From contig NZ_CABVHQ010000005.1 in NCBI RefSeq assembly GCF_902497895.1, positions 95,214 through 159,213 of the forward strand: a DNA stretch of 64,000 bases. Reading direction: 5' to 3'. This document shows, in pieces, positions 27,799-38,369 of the stretch. The notes below the pieces were generated by a model. The model had not been told where the DNA came from. It ran no database searches and saw only the letters and a list, made by a program, of their open reading frames with translations. Numbering within the stretch: the stretch's first letter is position 1; each line of letters opens with the position of its first letter. Source of the DNA: Pseudomonas fluorescens (GTDB taxonomy: Bacteria > Pseudomonadota > Gammaproteobacteria > Pseudomonadales > Pseudomonadaceae). Position numbers and translations under genes: made by a program.

Positions 27799-30584
27799 TG
27801 CGCACCTCCGGTGTGCGGGTTCGACGCGGTCGGGACAGCACACATGCGTAAGTCAGGATCACCGATGATCTGAAACTCCAGGGCCATATCCCCATAGCCG
27901 GAATCCTCGCCATAAGCATCGATGGTTTTCTGCAAGGCCTGATTGAAGATATCGATGACCCGTGCCGATGAACCGCTGGCCCGCAGCTGCCGAGCCACCT
28001 CGACAAAACTCACCGAAAGTCGGGTACCGAAATCGGAGTCCACCGGGAAAGGCGATGCCACCACCGCGCCCACGCCGCGACGCACCAGCATATCGACGAA
28101 CGTCTGGCTGGCGGCCGAGATGCCCAGGGTCGAACAGGCTGCCAGAATCGCCACGCTACCCGGCGTGAAGCGCCTGCGCATGTCCGAGTCCAGGACCCGA
28201 TCTGGAAGCCCCGAAGTGGAGAACGTGACATCCCCCTTGCCGTGATGGGCGAGCAGGACCAAAGCGCTGCTGGCTACGGAAGGTGGCTCGGCCTGGGTCA
28301 TGAACTTGAGCAAGTCGGTGTTGTTCTGGTACCAGTTGACGCCACGTCCCTGCATCCGCCAGTCATCCTTCATCAACAGCTCTGCAGACTCGGCGCCCAC
28401 GCCATCCAGGGCCTTGGGAATGGCAAAGTCCCAACCGCTGAAACAGGCGCCGGGCTGGAGCGTCGGAGCATCCTGTAATGGCTGGACCACGGTAATACGG
28501 TGAGTAAATAACTTGTCAGGCGCATCGGCTCCCAACAAGGCCAGCGGCAGATTCTGCATTTGCCCGAATGAGTCGAAATACCGCACCAGCATCACGGGGG
28601 CTTCAACACCTTGGGTCAGGCGCTGCATCGCCGCCCTTGCCCCATCGGCATTGCGCTGATCCGCCGGAGTACGACCATTAAACAGAACATTGTTGATCTG
28701 TCTGACGACCTCGGTATAAGGCTGAGGCGTCTTTAACTTCTGGCGAGTATTGGCGATAGAGGCCGGCAGCATGGAGTCCTGTCCCAGAAAATGCGGCAGA
28801 TTGCCGGCAAGCTCCCACGCATAGACGGGTAACGTCTTGCCCTGACGCTGAGCCGCGTCAAACTCCGAGCGATCGACGAACACCGCCACCGTCGTTGCGT
28901 CCCCCTCGCCCTTCGGGATCGAGTCGAATAGATGCAAGGCCGCGTCTGTGGGCGAAGTTTGCCGCGCACTTTTCCCCACCTCCAGCAGTCTCTCCAACCC
29001 GGACACCAGTTCGCCGCCTCTGAGGCTGGTGTCGCATGCTTGCGAATCCTGCTGACCGACTTCGCCCACCGGCACGCTGACCACGATGTAGTCCAGAGGA
29101 CGCAGCCCCGCAGCGTCCCAAATCGACAGCACAACCTGCGCGCACCCCGCCTGACGGGCAATAAGCGGCCACACCATGGGCTCATCGACACTCAACTCCT
29201 TGGCCAGGTCACTCAAGGTGATCAGGTGATTGCGCGCTTGTTCCCGCAGAGCCTGGTCATTGACCCTGGCCGGCAGGCGATCGCGCTGGACATTGAACCT
29301 GCGCGCGCGAAAATCCGTGCCCGGTGCCGGCTCGAGTATGCCGCCCATCAGCACCGGCCGAACCAGCAAGTGGATCTGGTCGCTGTCCGGCTGCGCAGTG
29401 ATCTCTTCCTGCAGCAGGCTGCTGATCCCGCTACTCAATGCCCCGGGATAAATCCCCCGGCCAAGATCCAGCACAAAGTCATAGGGCTTGCCTGCAACCA
29501 ACGATGTCTTGACCTGCTTTGGCGAGGATTGAAACCAGGCATTCCAGTTGATGGACCAGGGACTGCTCAGCACGCTGTAACTCAGGGTGGAGATCGGATT
29601 GATGCGCGCCTCGTACACCAGCGATCGACCAATCCTCTCGATCGCCGACGCCTGGCGCTCTGCCAATACCGTCTGCCATTGAGCTCGTACCCCCTCATCG
29701 ACGCCCATCCAGGTTATTTTCGAAGACGCCTGCACCGCGTCCATGGCCTCGCGCTCACGCACGGCAATGGTCGAGGTGACATAGTCCTCGGCGTAGTTGA
29801 TGACCTGGGTGATGCGTTGGCGGGTCGGCTCAGGCAATGCGGAAAAACGCGCCACCTGGTAGATGGCAATCAACCCGCTGAAGCGATGATCGCTTTGCGT
29901 GACGAATGCGGCATTGATTTTCGTCACCTGGTCCCAGGGCACCTCTGCCGCGTCAACCGCCCCGGAGGCCATGGCCGAAGCCATCAGGCTATCGGACATT
30001 TCGATGGACTCGGCACCGACGCCCGACAGATCCAGCAACCGCCAATCCTCGCTGGAAACCGCCACCCTGGTGCCCTTGAAATCCCGGGGGGAACGCCTGG
30101 GCAGTTGGCTGGCGATAACCCGCGTTCCGCCGTACCAGACGCCGCCCAACGCCCGTAATCCCTGGGCCTTGAGTTGATCGGCGAGTTGCGGTTGCAACTG
30201 TGATTTCATGAAAAATGAATAGGGTTTGATTTCCGGGAAGGTAAATGGCAGGCCGTAGATCCCGAATGTAGGGGCAAACTCACTCAAGGCCCAAACAGGG
30301 ACGATGGCCAGATCCGTCTCCCCTTGCATGACACTTTTGATCAGGCTATTGGCAGACGCCACCTCACGACTTCTAACGCTTGCAACGCCCTCCAGAGCCT
30401 TCTGGATAGCAGCCGCTGCCTGGTCAAATGTCGAATTATGGGGAATGGCGATGTCAATCAGGACCGGTCGATCCTCGGCAACCACCACCAGCGAGGCGAC
30501 GCATAACAACAGCGCCAGGAGCAACCTGTGCCAACCTGACCAGGAAGCTGCGCCCTTGCACTCGCAACGCTCCCTTTGGCCCAT
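27795..30584 (-). CDS. Exported fusion of a TRAP (DctP-like) receptor domain and a CHAT protease domain
   Basis: 929-aa protein. A hydrophobic segment (RLLLALLLCVASLVVVA, about 19-36) acts as signal peptide or anchor. Residues ~40-340 resemble DctP solute receptors of TRAP transporters: DLAIVPVWALSEF, LPRRSPRDFKGTRVAVS, and SGAVDAAEVPWDQV. The middle (~340-630) is unrecognised. The C-terminus (~640-915) is a CHAT caspase-like domain with LLAHHGKGD (His781) and VAILAACSTLG (Cys817) as the catalytic pair, then GVGAVVASPFPV. GAGGTG upstream supports the ATG at 30584; a GTG one codon earlier is possible. No TRAP membrane subunits lie nearby. Ligand-controlled periplasmic proteolysis is a reasonable guess, not shown. 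Confidence 0.85.
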   Translation of the reverse strand: MGQRERCECKGAASWSGWHRLLLALLLCVASLVVVAEDRPVLIDIAIPHNSTFDQAAAAIQKALEGVASVRSREVASANSLIKSVMQGETDLAIVPVWALSEFAPTFGIYGLPFTFPEIKPYSFFMKSQLQPQLADQLKAQGLRALGGVWYGGTRVIASQLPRRSPRDFKGTRVAVSSEDWRLLDLSGVGAESIEMSDSLMASAMASGAVDAAEVPWDQVTKINAAFVTQSDHRFSGLIAIYQVARFSALPEPTRQRITQVINYAEDYVTSTIAVREREAMDAVQASSKITWMGVDEGVRAQWQTVLAERQASAIERIGRSLVYEARINPISTLSYSVLSSPWSINWNAWFQSSPKQVKTSLVAGKPYDFVLDLGRGIYPGALSSGISSLLQEEITAQPDSDQIHLLVRPVLMGGILEPAPGTDFRARRFNVQRDRLPARVNDQALREQARNHLITLSDLAKELSVDEPMVWPLIARQAGCAQVVLSIWDAAGLRPLDYIVVSVPVGEVGQQDSQACDTSLRGGELVSGLERLLEVGKSARQTSPTDAALHLFDSIPKGEGDATTVAVFVDRSEFDAAQRQGKTLPVYAWELAGNLPHFLGQDSMLPASIANTRQKLKTPQPYTEVVRQINNVLFNGRTPADQRNADGARAAMQRLTQGVEAPVMLVRYFDSFGQMQNLPLALLGADAPDKLFTHRITVVQPLQDAPTLQPGACFSGWDFAIPKALDGVGAESAELLMKDDWRMQGRGVNWYQNNTDLLKFMTQAEPPSVASSALVLLAHHGKGDVTFSTSGLPDRVLDSDMRRRFTPGSVAILAACSTLGISAASQTFVDMLVRRGVGAVVASPFPVDSDFGTRLSVSFVEVARQLRASGSSARVIDIFNQALQKTIDAYGEDSGYGDMALEFQIIGDPDLRMCAVPTASNPHTGGAQ

Positions 30585-30723
30585 CACATCACCTCACGCT
30601 CGGCAACACTTGTCGGCATGCGCAGCCGAGGACGACTGACTCTCTTATGCACCTTTATGAATAAAGCACCACGCCGGTGTTACTGCAAAACCCCGTGATG
30701 AATGGAGCTACCCATCAAGGGAG

Positions 30724-31212
30724 CTACCCCGCCAGCGTCAAGCCATTGGCCGGCAACGGTAGCGCGGTCTTGTAGCGGACCTGCTTGAGGGCAAAGCTCG
30801 AACGGATATTCGCCACACCTGGAACCTTGGTCAGGAAATCCATCATGAACCGCTCCAAAGACTGGATAGTCGGCACCAGCACGCGGATCAGATAGTCCGG
30901 GTCGCCGGCCATCAGGTAACACTCCATCACTTCCGGGCGGTCGGAAATCGCTTCTTCGAAATGTTGCAGGGCTTCCTCGACCTGCTTCTCGAGGCTGACG
31001 TGGATGAACACGTTGACGTGCAGCCCCAGCAAGTCCGCATCGAGCAGTGTGACTTGCTCGCGGATCAGCCCCAGTTCTTCCATGGCCTTGACCCGGTTAA
31101 AGCAGGGTGTGGGCGACAGGTTGACCGAGCGTGCGAGGTCGGCGTTGGTGATGCGGGCGTTCTCCTGGAGGCTGTTGAGAATGCCGATATCGGTACGATC
31201 CAGTTTGCGCAT
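30724..31212 (-). CDS. bkdR: Lrp/AsnC-family activator of the bkd operon
   Basis: 162-aa regulator. The N-terminal helix-turn-helix ([20 protein letters not shown] ... [16 protein letters not shown]) and C-terminal RAM ligand domain ([17 protein letters not shown]) are standard Lrp. Position, divergent from bkdA1 across a 194-bp AT-rich region, matches BkdR of P. putida, which activates the operon in response to branched-chain amino acids. The divergent arrangement allows it to bind between the genes and also repress itself. Confidence 0.94.
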   Translation of the reverse strand: MRKLDRTDIGILNSLQENARITNADLARSVNLSPTPCFNRVKAMEELGLIREQVTLLDADLLGLHVNVFIHVSLEKQVEEALQHFEEAISDRPEVMECYLMAGDPDYLIRVLVPTIQSLERFMMDFLTKVPGVANIRSSFALKQVRYKTALPLPANGLTLAG

Positions 31213-31364
31213 GAGACAAAACCACCTGCTTTTTGTGTTTATGCAGATTTTTTATCCTCAAATAGCTTAAAGCGCAACGAAACAGAGAGAAATATTCTTC
31301 TGAGCGAGGCCTATGATTGTTGTAGGACAGGATTTCTTTTACCCAAAGAAAGATCGTCAGCTAG

Positions 31365-32642
<1,278 letters not shown>

Positions 32643-32643
32643 C

Positions 32644-33702
32644 ATGAACGATCACAACAGCAATATTCAGCTGGATACCGCCATGACCACCACCACCATG
32701 ACCATGATCCAGGCCCTGCGCTCGGCCATGGATGTGATGCTTGAGCGTGACGACAACGTCGTGGTCTTCGGCCAGGACGTGGGCTACTTCGGCGGCGTGT
32801 TCCGTTGCACCGAAGGCCTGCAGAACAAGTACGGTACCTCCCGGGTGTTCGACGCGCCGATCTCCGAAAGCGGCATCGTCGGCGTCGCCGTGGGCATGGG
32901 CGCCTACGGTCTGCGGCCGGTGGCCGAGATTCAGTTCGCCGATTACGTCTACCCGGCGTCGGACCAGATCATTTCCGAAGCCGCACGCCTGCGCTATCGC
33001 TCGGCCGGCGAGTTCACTGCGCCGATGACCCTGCGCATGCCTTGCGGCGGCGGCATCTATGGCGGCCAGACTCACAGCCAAAGCATCGAGGCGATGTTTA
33101 CCCAGGTCTGCGGCCTGCGCACCGTCATGCCATCCAACCCCTATGACGCCAAAGGCCTGTTGATCGCCTCCATCGAAAACGATGACCCGGTGATCTTCCT
33201 CGAGCCCAAACGCCTGTACAACGGCCCGTTCGACGGCCACCACGACCGCCCGGTAACCCCGTGGTCGAAACACCCGGCCGCGCAAGTGCCGGACGGTTAC
33301 TACACAGTGCCACTGGACGTCGCCGCGATTGCCCGTCCGGGCAAGGATGTCACCATCCTCACCTACGGCACCACGGTCTATGTGTCGCAAGTCGCGGCTG
33401 AAGAAACCGGTGTCGATGCTGAAGTGATTGACCTGCGCAGCCTGTGGCCGCTGGACCTGGACACCATCGTCAAGTCGGTGAAGAAAACCGGACGTTGCGT
33501 GATCGTTCACGAAGCGACCCGCACTTGCGGTTTCGGCGCCGAACTGGTCGCCCTGGTGCAAGAACACTGCTTCCACTACCTGGAAGCGCCGATCGAGCGC
33601 GTCACCGGTTGGGACACTCCCTACCCGCACGCGCAAGAGTGGGCGTATTTCCCTGGTCCGTCCCGTGTGGGCGCGGCTTTGAAACGGGTTATGGAGGTCT
33701 GA
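32644..33702 (+). CDS. bkdA2: Branched-chain 2-keto acid dehydrogenase E1 beta subunit
   Basis: 352-aa transketolase-like E1 beta subunit that pairs with BkdA1 to form the heterotetrameric E1. Characteristic segments are FGQDVGYFGGVFRCTEGL, RVFDAPISESGIVG, FADYVYPASDQI and PCGGGIYGGQTHSQS. The start at 32644 matches the long N-terminus known from P. putida BkdA2; internal Mets at about residues 15 and 20 are possible alternatives. The stop overlaps no base of bkdB, which starts directly. Confidence 0.96.
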   Translation: MNDHNSNIQLDTAMTTTTMTMIQALRSAMDVMLERDDNVVVFGQDVGYFGGVFRCTEGLQNKYGTSRVFDAPISESGIVGVAVGMGAYGLRPVAEIQFADYVYPASDQIISEAARLRYRSAGEFTAPMTLRMPCGGGIYGGQTHSQSIEAMFTQVCGLRTVMPSNPYDAKGLLIASIENDDPVIFLEPKRLYNGPFDGHHDRPVTPWSKHPAAQVPDGYYTVPLDVAAIARPGKDVTILTYGTTVYVSQVAAEETGVDAEVIDLRSLWPLDLDTIVKSVKKTGRCVIVHEATRTCGFGAELVALVQEHCFHYLEAPIERVTGWDTPYPHAQEWAYFPGPSRVGAALKRVMEV

Positions 33703-34989
33703 ATGGGCACGCACGTTATCAAGATGCCAGACATTGGCGAAGGCATCGCAGAAGTTGAATTGTCGGTATGGCACGTCAAGGTCGGCGACATGGTCGTCGA
33801 AGATCAGGTGCTGGCCGATGTGATGACCGACAAGGCGATGGTCGACATCCCTTCGCCGGTGAATGGCAAGGTCATTGCGCTCGGCGGTGTGCCCGGCGAA
33901 GTCATGGCGGTTGGCAGCATCCTGATCAGCATTGAAGTCGAAGGCGCGGGCAACGTTAAAGAGTCGGCTCAGCCTGCGGTCGCTGCCGTTAAAGAAGCTC
34001 CGGTTACAGCGCCGAAAGTTGAAGCCGTTGTTGAAAGCAAACCAGCTGTGGCCCCTCGCCCCGCTGCCGCGTGCCAAGGCCCGATGGTTGCTCGCGAGGC
34101 CGATGAGCGCCCGCTGGCCTCCCCGGCCGTGCGCAAACATGCGCTGGATCTCGGCATCCAATTGCGTCTGGTGCGTGGCACCGGCCCTGCCGGGCGGGTT
34201 CTGCACGAAGACCTCGACGCCTATCTGGCTCAGGGTCAGGCCCAGGGTCAGCAGCCGCAATCGACCGCTGCTGCCGCTTACGCCCAGCGTAGCGACGAAG
34301 AGCAGATCCCGGTCATCGGTATGCGCCGCAAGATCGCCCAGCGCATGCAGGAAGCCACCCAGCGCGCCGCCCACTTCAGTTATGTCGAAGAAATCGACGT
34401 CACCGCCGTGGAAGAACTGCGCGCGCACTTGAATGAAAAACACGGTGCAACCCGCGGCAAGCTGACCTTGCTGCCGTTCCTGGTCCGCGCCCTGGTCGTG
34501 GCCCTGCGGGACTTCCCGCAGATCAACGCCCGCTACGACGACGAAGCCCAGGTCATCACCCGCCTCGGCGCGGTGCACGTCGGCGTCGCCACGCAAAGCA
34601 ACATTGGCTTGATGGTGCCGGTGGTACGTCACGCCGAAGCCCGCAGCCTGTGGGACAGCGCCGCGGAAATTTCCCGTTTGGCCACTGCTGCCCGTAATGG
34701 CAAGGCCAGCCGCGATGAGCTGTCCGGCTCGAGCATCACCTTGACCAGCCTCGGCGCCCTTGGCGGCATCGTCAGCACCCCGGTGCTGAACTTGCCGGAA
34801 GTGGCGATCGTCGGCGTCAACAAAATCGTCGAACGACCAATGGTGATCAAAGGCCAGATCGTGATCCGCAAGATGATGAACCTCTCCAGCTCCTTCGATC
34901 ACCGGGTGGTCGATGGCATGGACGCGGCGCAATTCATCCAGGCCATTCGCGGCCTGCTCGAACAACCCGCCACCCTGTTTGTGGACTGA
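33703..34989 (+). CDS. bkdB: Branched-chain 2-keto acid dehydrogenase E2 (lipoamide acyltransferase)
   Basis: 428-aa core of the complex, transferring the acyl group from lipoate to CoA. Domains in order: lipoyl domain (about 1-80) with the lipoylated Lys in [14 protein letters not shown]; an Ala/Pro/Val-rich linker (85-130); peripheral subunit-binding domain ([17 protein letters not shown], about 141-175); and catalytic domain with [15 protein letters not shown] holding the catalytic His and Asp near residue 400. The ATG follows directly after the bkdA2 stop. Confidence 0.97.
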   Translation: MGTHVIKMPDIGEGIAEVELSVWHVKVGDMVVEDQVLADVMTDKAMVDIPSPVNGKVIALGGVPGEVMAVGSILISIEVEGAGNVKESAQPAVAAVKEAPVTAPKVEAVVESKPAVAPRPAAACQGPMVAREADERPLASPAVRKHALDLGIQLRLVRGTGPAGRVLHEDLDAYLAQGQAQGQQPQSTAAAAYAQRSDEEQIPVIGMRRKIAQRMQEATQRAAHFSYVEEIDVTAVEELRAHLNEKHGATRGKLTLLPFLVRALVVALRDFPQINARYDDEAQVITRLGAVHVGVATQSNIGLMVPVVRHAEARSLWDSAAEISRLATAARNGKASRDELSGSSITLTSLGALGGIVSTPVLNLPEVAIVGVNKIVERPMVIKGQIVIRKMMNLSSSFDHRVVDGMDAAQFIQAIRGLLEQPATLFVD

Positions 34990-35006
34990 TTATTAGTGGG
35001 GCATGC

Positions 35007-36392
35007 ATGCAACAGACTCTGAACACCAGGCTGCTGATCATCGGTGGCGGCCCTGGCGGTTATGTGACGGCGATTCGTGCCGGTCAACTGGGCATCTCGA
35101 CCATTCTGGTTGAAGGCGAATCTCTGGGCGGTACGTGCCTGAACATCGGCTGTATTCCGTCCAAGGCGTTGATCCACGTCGCCGAACAGTTTCACCAGAC
35201 TCAACATCACAGCCAGCACTCGGCGTTGGGCATCAGCGTTTCGGCGCCGACCCTCGATATCAGCAAGAGTGTCGAGTGGAAGGACGGCATCGTTGATCGC
35301 CTGACCACCGGCGTTGCGGCGTTGCTGAAGAAAAACAAAGTCCAGGTCATTCAAGGCTGGGCGAAAGTGATCGACGGCAAGACTGTTGAAGTCGGCGACA
35401 CGCGGATTCAATGCGAGCATCTGGTGCTGGCCACTGGCTCGAAAAGCGTCAACCTGCCATTGCTGCCGATTGGCGGGCCGATCATTTCCTCCACCGAAGC
35501 CCTGGCGCCTGATTCCGTGCCAAAACGGCTGATCGTGGTCGGCGGCGGTTATATCGGTCTGGAACTGGGCATCGCCTATCGCAAGCTCGGTGCCGACGTC
35601 AGCGTAGTCGAAGCTCAGGACCGCATCCTGCCGGCCTACGATGCCGAGCTGACGCAGCCTGTACAGGATGAACTAAAAAAACTCGGCGTGAAGCTTTACT
35701 TGAAACACAGCGTCGAAGGCTTTGATTCACAAGGAAATACCCTGAAAGTTCGTGATCCGAACGGTGACACCCTGAACCTGGAAACCGATCAGGTGCTGGT
35801 GGCCGTCGGTCGCAAACCCAACACCCAGGGCTGGAACCTCGAAGCCCTGAACCTGGACATGAACGGTTCGGCGATCAAGATCGACAACCGCTGCCAGACC
35901 AGCATGCGCAACGTGTACGCCATCGGCGACCTGAGCGGCGAGCCGATGCTCGCCCACCGGGCCATGGCTCAGGGCGAAATGGTTGCCGAGCTGATCAGCG
36001 GTAAAACCCGCGAGTTCAACCCGACCGCTATTGCTGCCGTGTGCTTTACCGACCCCGAGCTCGTGGTGGTCGGCAAGACTCCGGACGAGGCCAAGGCTGC
36101 CGGGTGGGACTGCATTGTTTCCAGCTTCCCGTTCGCGGCCAATGGCCGGGCGATGACCCTGGAGTCGAAAAGCGGCTTCGTGCGGGTCGTTGCGCGGCGC
36201 GACAATCACCTGATTGTTGGCTGGCAAGCGGTCGGTGTGGGCGTTTCGGAGTTGTCGACGGCGTTTGGCCAGAGCCTGGAAATGGGCGCTCGGCTGGAAG
36301 ACATCGCCGGCACCATCCATGCACATCCGACTTTGGGCGAAGCGGTGCAGGAAGCGGCGATGCGAGCCTTGGGGCATGCATTGCACCTATAA
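35007..36392 (+). CDS. lpdV: Dihydrolipoyl dehydrogenase of the branched-chain complex (LPD-Val)
   Basis: 461-aa flavoprotein E3 that reoxidises lipoate with NAD+. FAD motif [16 protein letters not shown] near the N-terminus, redox disulfide in [15 protein letters not shown] (about residues 43-57), NAD motif [12 protein letters not shown], and the dimer-interface [14 protein letters not shown] with the His-Glu pair. It ends the bkd operon, 17 bases after bkdB. Its place here marks it as the complex-specific LpdV rather than the general Lpd. Confidence 0.97.
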   Translation: MQQTLNTRLLIIGGGPGGYVTAIRAGQLGISTILVEGESLGGTCLNIGCIPSKALIHVAEQFHQTQHHSQHSALGISVSAPTLDISKSVEWKDGIVDRLTTGVAALLKKNKVQVIQGWAKVIDGKTVEVGDTRIQCEHLVLATGSKSVNLPLLPIGGPIISSTEALAPDSVPKRLIVVGGGYIGLELGIAYRKLGADVSVVEAQDRILPAYDAELTQPVQDELKKLGVKLYLKHSVEGFDSQGNTLKVRDPNGDTLNLETDQVLVAVGRKPNTQGWNLEALNLDMNGSAIKIDNRCQTSMRNVYAIGDLSGEPMLAHRAMAQGEMVAELISGKTREFNPTAIAAVCFTDPELVVVGKTPDEAKAAGWDCIVSSFPFAANGRAMTLESKSGFVRVVARRDNHLIVGWQAVGVGVSELSTAFGQSLEMGARLEDIAGTIHAHPTLGEAVQEAAMRALGHALHL

Positions 36393-36396
36393 CCCC

Positions 36397-36542
36397 GTAG
36401 CAGCTGACGAGCAACGCGAGGCAGCGTTCGGCGGCGAAGCCGTCGCAAAACCTGCCACCGGGTTTTTTCAGACGAACCGCATCAGCCGGATTACGACGAC
36501 TTCGTCGCCGAACGCAGGCTCGCGCTGCTCGCCAGCTGCTAC
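36397..36542. repeat. 146-bp element with long inverted ends, second copy
   Basis: It starts GTAGCAGCTGACGAG and ends CTCGCCAGCTGCTAC, four bases after the lpdV stop codon. The inner part (GGCGGCGAAGCCGTCGC and GACGACTTCGTCGCC) differs from the first copy, while ends and length are kept. A stray GCTGCTACGGATCG follows the right end. The remaining ~125 bases are the ilvE promoter region. Confidence 0.8.
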
Positions 36543-36669
36543 GGATCGCTGCTACGGATCGCATTTACGGGCTGCGATTTAGCCCCAGAATGAAGTATTG
36601 TTGTACCCATCCAGAAAAACGTCAGAAGCCTTGAACCGTTGCGACGGTTGTTAAGCGATAGAGGGTGTC

Positions 36670-37689
36670 ATGGGTAACGAAAGCATCAATTGGGACAAGC
36701 TCGGTTTTGACTACATCAAGACAGACAAGCGCTATCTGTCGCACTGGCGCGATGGCGCCTGGGACAAAGGCAACCTGACTGAAGACAATGTGCTGCACAT
36801 CAGTGAAGGCTCCACTGCCCTTCACTATGGCCAGCAATGCTTCGAAGGGCTGAAGGCCTATCGCTGCAAGGACGGTTCGATCAACCTGTTCCGCCCTGAC
36901 CAGAACGCCGCGCGCATGCAGCGCAGCTGCAGCCGTCTGCTGATGCCGCACGTGCCGACCGAAGACTTCATCGAAGCCTGCAAGCAAGTCGTGCGCGCCA
37001 ACGAGCGCTTCATTCCGCCTTACGGCACCGGCGGCGCGCTGTACCTGCGCCCGTTCGTGATCGGCGTGGGCGACAACATCGGCGTGCGCACCGCGCCCGA
37101 GTTCCTCTTCTCGATCTTCTGCATCCCGGTCGGCGCCTACTTCAAGGGTGGCCTGACCCCGCACAAGTTCCTGATCTCCAGCTACGACCGCGCCGCGCCA
37201 CAAGGCACCGGTGCGGCCAAGGTCGGTGGCAACTACGCCGCCAGCCTGATGCCCGGCTCCGAAGCCAAGAAGGCGCACTACGCCGACTGCATTTACCTGG
37301 ATCCGATGACCCACACGAAAATCGAGGAGGTCGGCTCGGCCAACTTCTTCGGTATCACCCACGACAACAAGTTCGTCACGCCGAATTCCCCTTCGGTGTT
37401 GCCGGGCATCACCCGTCTGTCCCTGATCGAGCTGGCCAAATCGCGCCTGGGCCTGGAAGTGGTCGAAGGTGACGTGTTCATCGACAAGCTGTCCGACTTC
37501 AAGGAAGCCGGCGCCTGCGGGACTGCCGCAGTGATCACCCCGATCGGCGGCATCAGCTACAACGACAAATTGCACGTATTCCACAGCGAAACCGAAGTCG
37601 GCCCGATCACCCAGAAGCTCTACACAGAACTGACTGGCGTGCAAACCGGCGATATCGAAGCGCCAGCAGGCTGGATCGTCAAGGTCTGA
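36670..37689 (+). CDS. ilvE: Branched-chain amino acid aminotransferase
   Basis: PLP enzyme of fold class IV that interconverts Leu/Ile/Val and their keto acids, so it provides substrates for the bkd complex encoded just upstream and serves biosynthesis. 339 aa, of the longer 'BCAT-II' type. Key segments are LHYGQQCFEGLKAYRCKDGS, PYGTGGALYLRPF, and GTGAAKVGGNYAASL with the PLP lysine, then EEVGSANFFGI. GAGGG lies 4 bases before the ATG. It has its own terminator. Confidence 0.95.
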   Translation: MGNESINWDKLGFDYIKTDKRYLSHWRDGAWDKGNLTEDNVLHISEGSTALHYGQQCFEGLKAYRCKDGSINLFRPDQNAARMQRSCSRLLMPHVPTEDFIEACKQVVRANERFIPPYGTGGALYLRPFVIGVGDNIGVRTAPEFLFSIFCIPVGAYFKGGLTPHKFLISSYDRAAPQGTGAAKVGGNYAASLMPGSEAKKAHYADCIYLDPMTHTKIEEVGSANFFGITHDNKFVTPNSPSVLPGITRLSLIELAKSRLGLEVVEGDVFIDKLSDFKEAGACGTAAVITPIGGISYNDKLHVFHSETEVGPITQKLYTELTGVQTGDIEAPAGWIVKV

Positions 37690-37719
37690 TCTGCCGGGGC
37701 CTGGCCCCATGCGGCACTC

Positions 37720-37756
37720 AGCCCACCCATCGCTTCGGCGGTGGGTGGGCTTTTTA
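37720..37756 (+). terminator. Rho-independent terminator of ilvE
   Basis: Stem AGCCCACCCATCGC / GCGGTGGGTGGGCT with TTCG loop is followed by TTTTTATT. Confidence 0.95.
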
Positions 37757-37900
37757 TTGCACGGCAATCGCCAATGCCGGGCTTGCCGGCACCTCAACAC
37801 TCCGCGCTGCGGCGACCGTTAGTCGCTCTCAGGGTAATGCAGCCGGTCCCTGCACGAACATCATCTAGTCTGAGAGCAACACTCAGCTGGAGTTTGACCG

Positions 37901-38074
37901 ATGTCGTTAGCTGATGAGCGCCTGCCCCACTCCGACCGAGGTAAGGAAACCCGGCTGTTCCTCTTCCTGGTTGCCTGCCTGTTCCCCATGCTCTCCATCG
38001 CTCTGGTCGGTGGGTATGGCTTCTTCATCTGGTTTATTCAAATGCTCTTCGGTCCACCCGGGCCACCCAACTGA
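37901..38074 (+). CDS. napE: Periplasmic nitrate reductase, NapE
   Basis: 57-aa inner-membrane protein with one hydrophobic helix (LFLFLVACLFPMLSIALVGG then FFIWFIQMLF), a short charged N-terminus and the Pro-rich end GPPGPPN. Length, N-terminal KETRLFLF and position as first nap gene match NapE of Paracoccus and Pseudomonas. Its exact role is unknown. GGAG lies 8 bases upstream of the ATG. napD follows after 34 bases. Confidence 0.92.
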   Translation: MSLADERLPHSDRGKETRLFLFLVACLFPMLSIALVGGYGFFIWFIQMLFGPPGPPN

Positions 38075-38108
38075 TAGCACCTTGTTTGAGTCTATTGGGA
38101 GCACGGAC

Positions 38109-38369
38109 ATGGATAAACCTTTGCATATTGCCAGCCTGGTGGTGCTTGCCCGTCCCGAACTGTTCGAGGCGGTGAAAGCCAACCTGCGCCTGTTGAAAGG
38201 CCTCGAACTGCATCAGGAAAGTCCTGCGGGCAAACTGGTGGTGGTGCTCGAAGCCGAAGATGAAAGCCAGATCCTCGACTGCATCCAGCAGATTGGCAAC
38301 CTGCCGGGGGTACTCAATGCCGCGTTGATCTATCACGAAGTTCTCGAAGACACTGGAGAGGTCGTATGA
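38109..38369 (+). CDS. napD: NapA maturation chaperone NapD
   Basis: 86-aa cytoplasmic chaperone that binds the twin-arginine signal of NapA and holds it back until the cofactor is loaded. [12 protein letters not shown] at the start and the ferredoxin-like fold pattern ([20 protein letters not shown], then [13 protein letters not shown]) are typical. The ATG at 38109 fits the family; the frame is open upstream across napE in another phase. Its stop overlaps the napA start (ATGA). Confidence 0.92.
   Translation: MDKPLHIASLVVLARPELFEAVKANLRLLKGLELHQESPAGKLVVVLEAEDESQILDCIQQIGNLPGVLNAALIYHEVLEDTGEVV

Noticed and set aside
27795..30584. Simple TRAP transporter receptor
   Set aside because: The protein is three times too long, ends in a CHAT domain with His and Cys, and has no permease subunits (DctQ/DctM) beside it.
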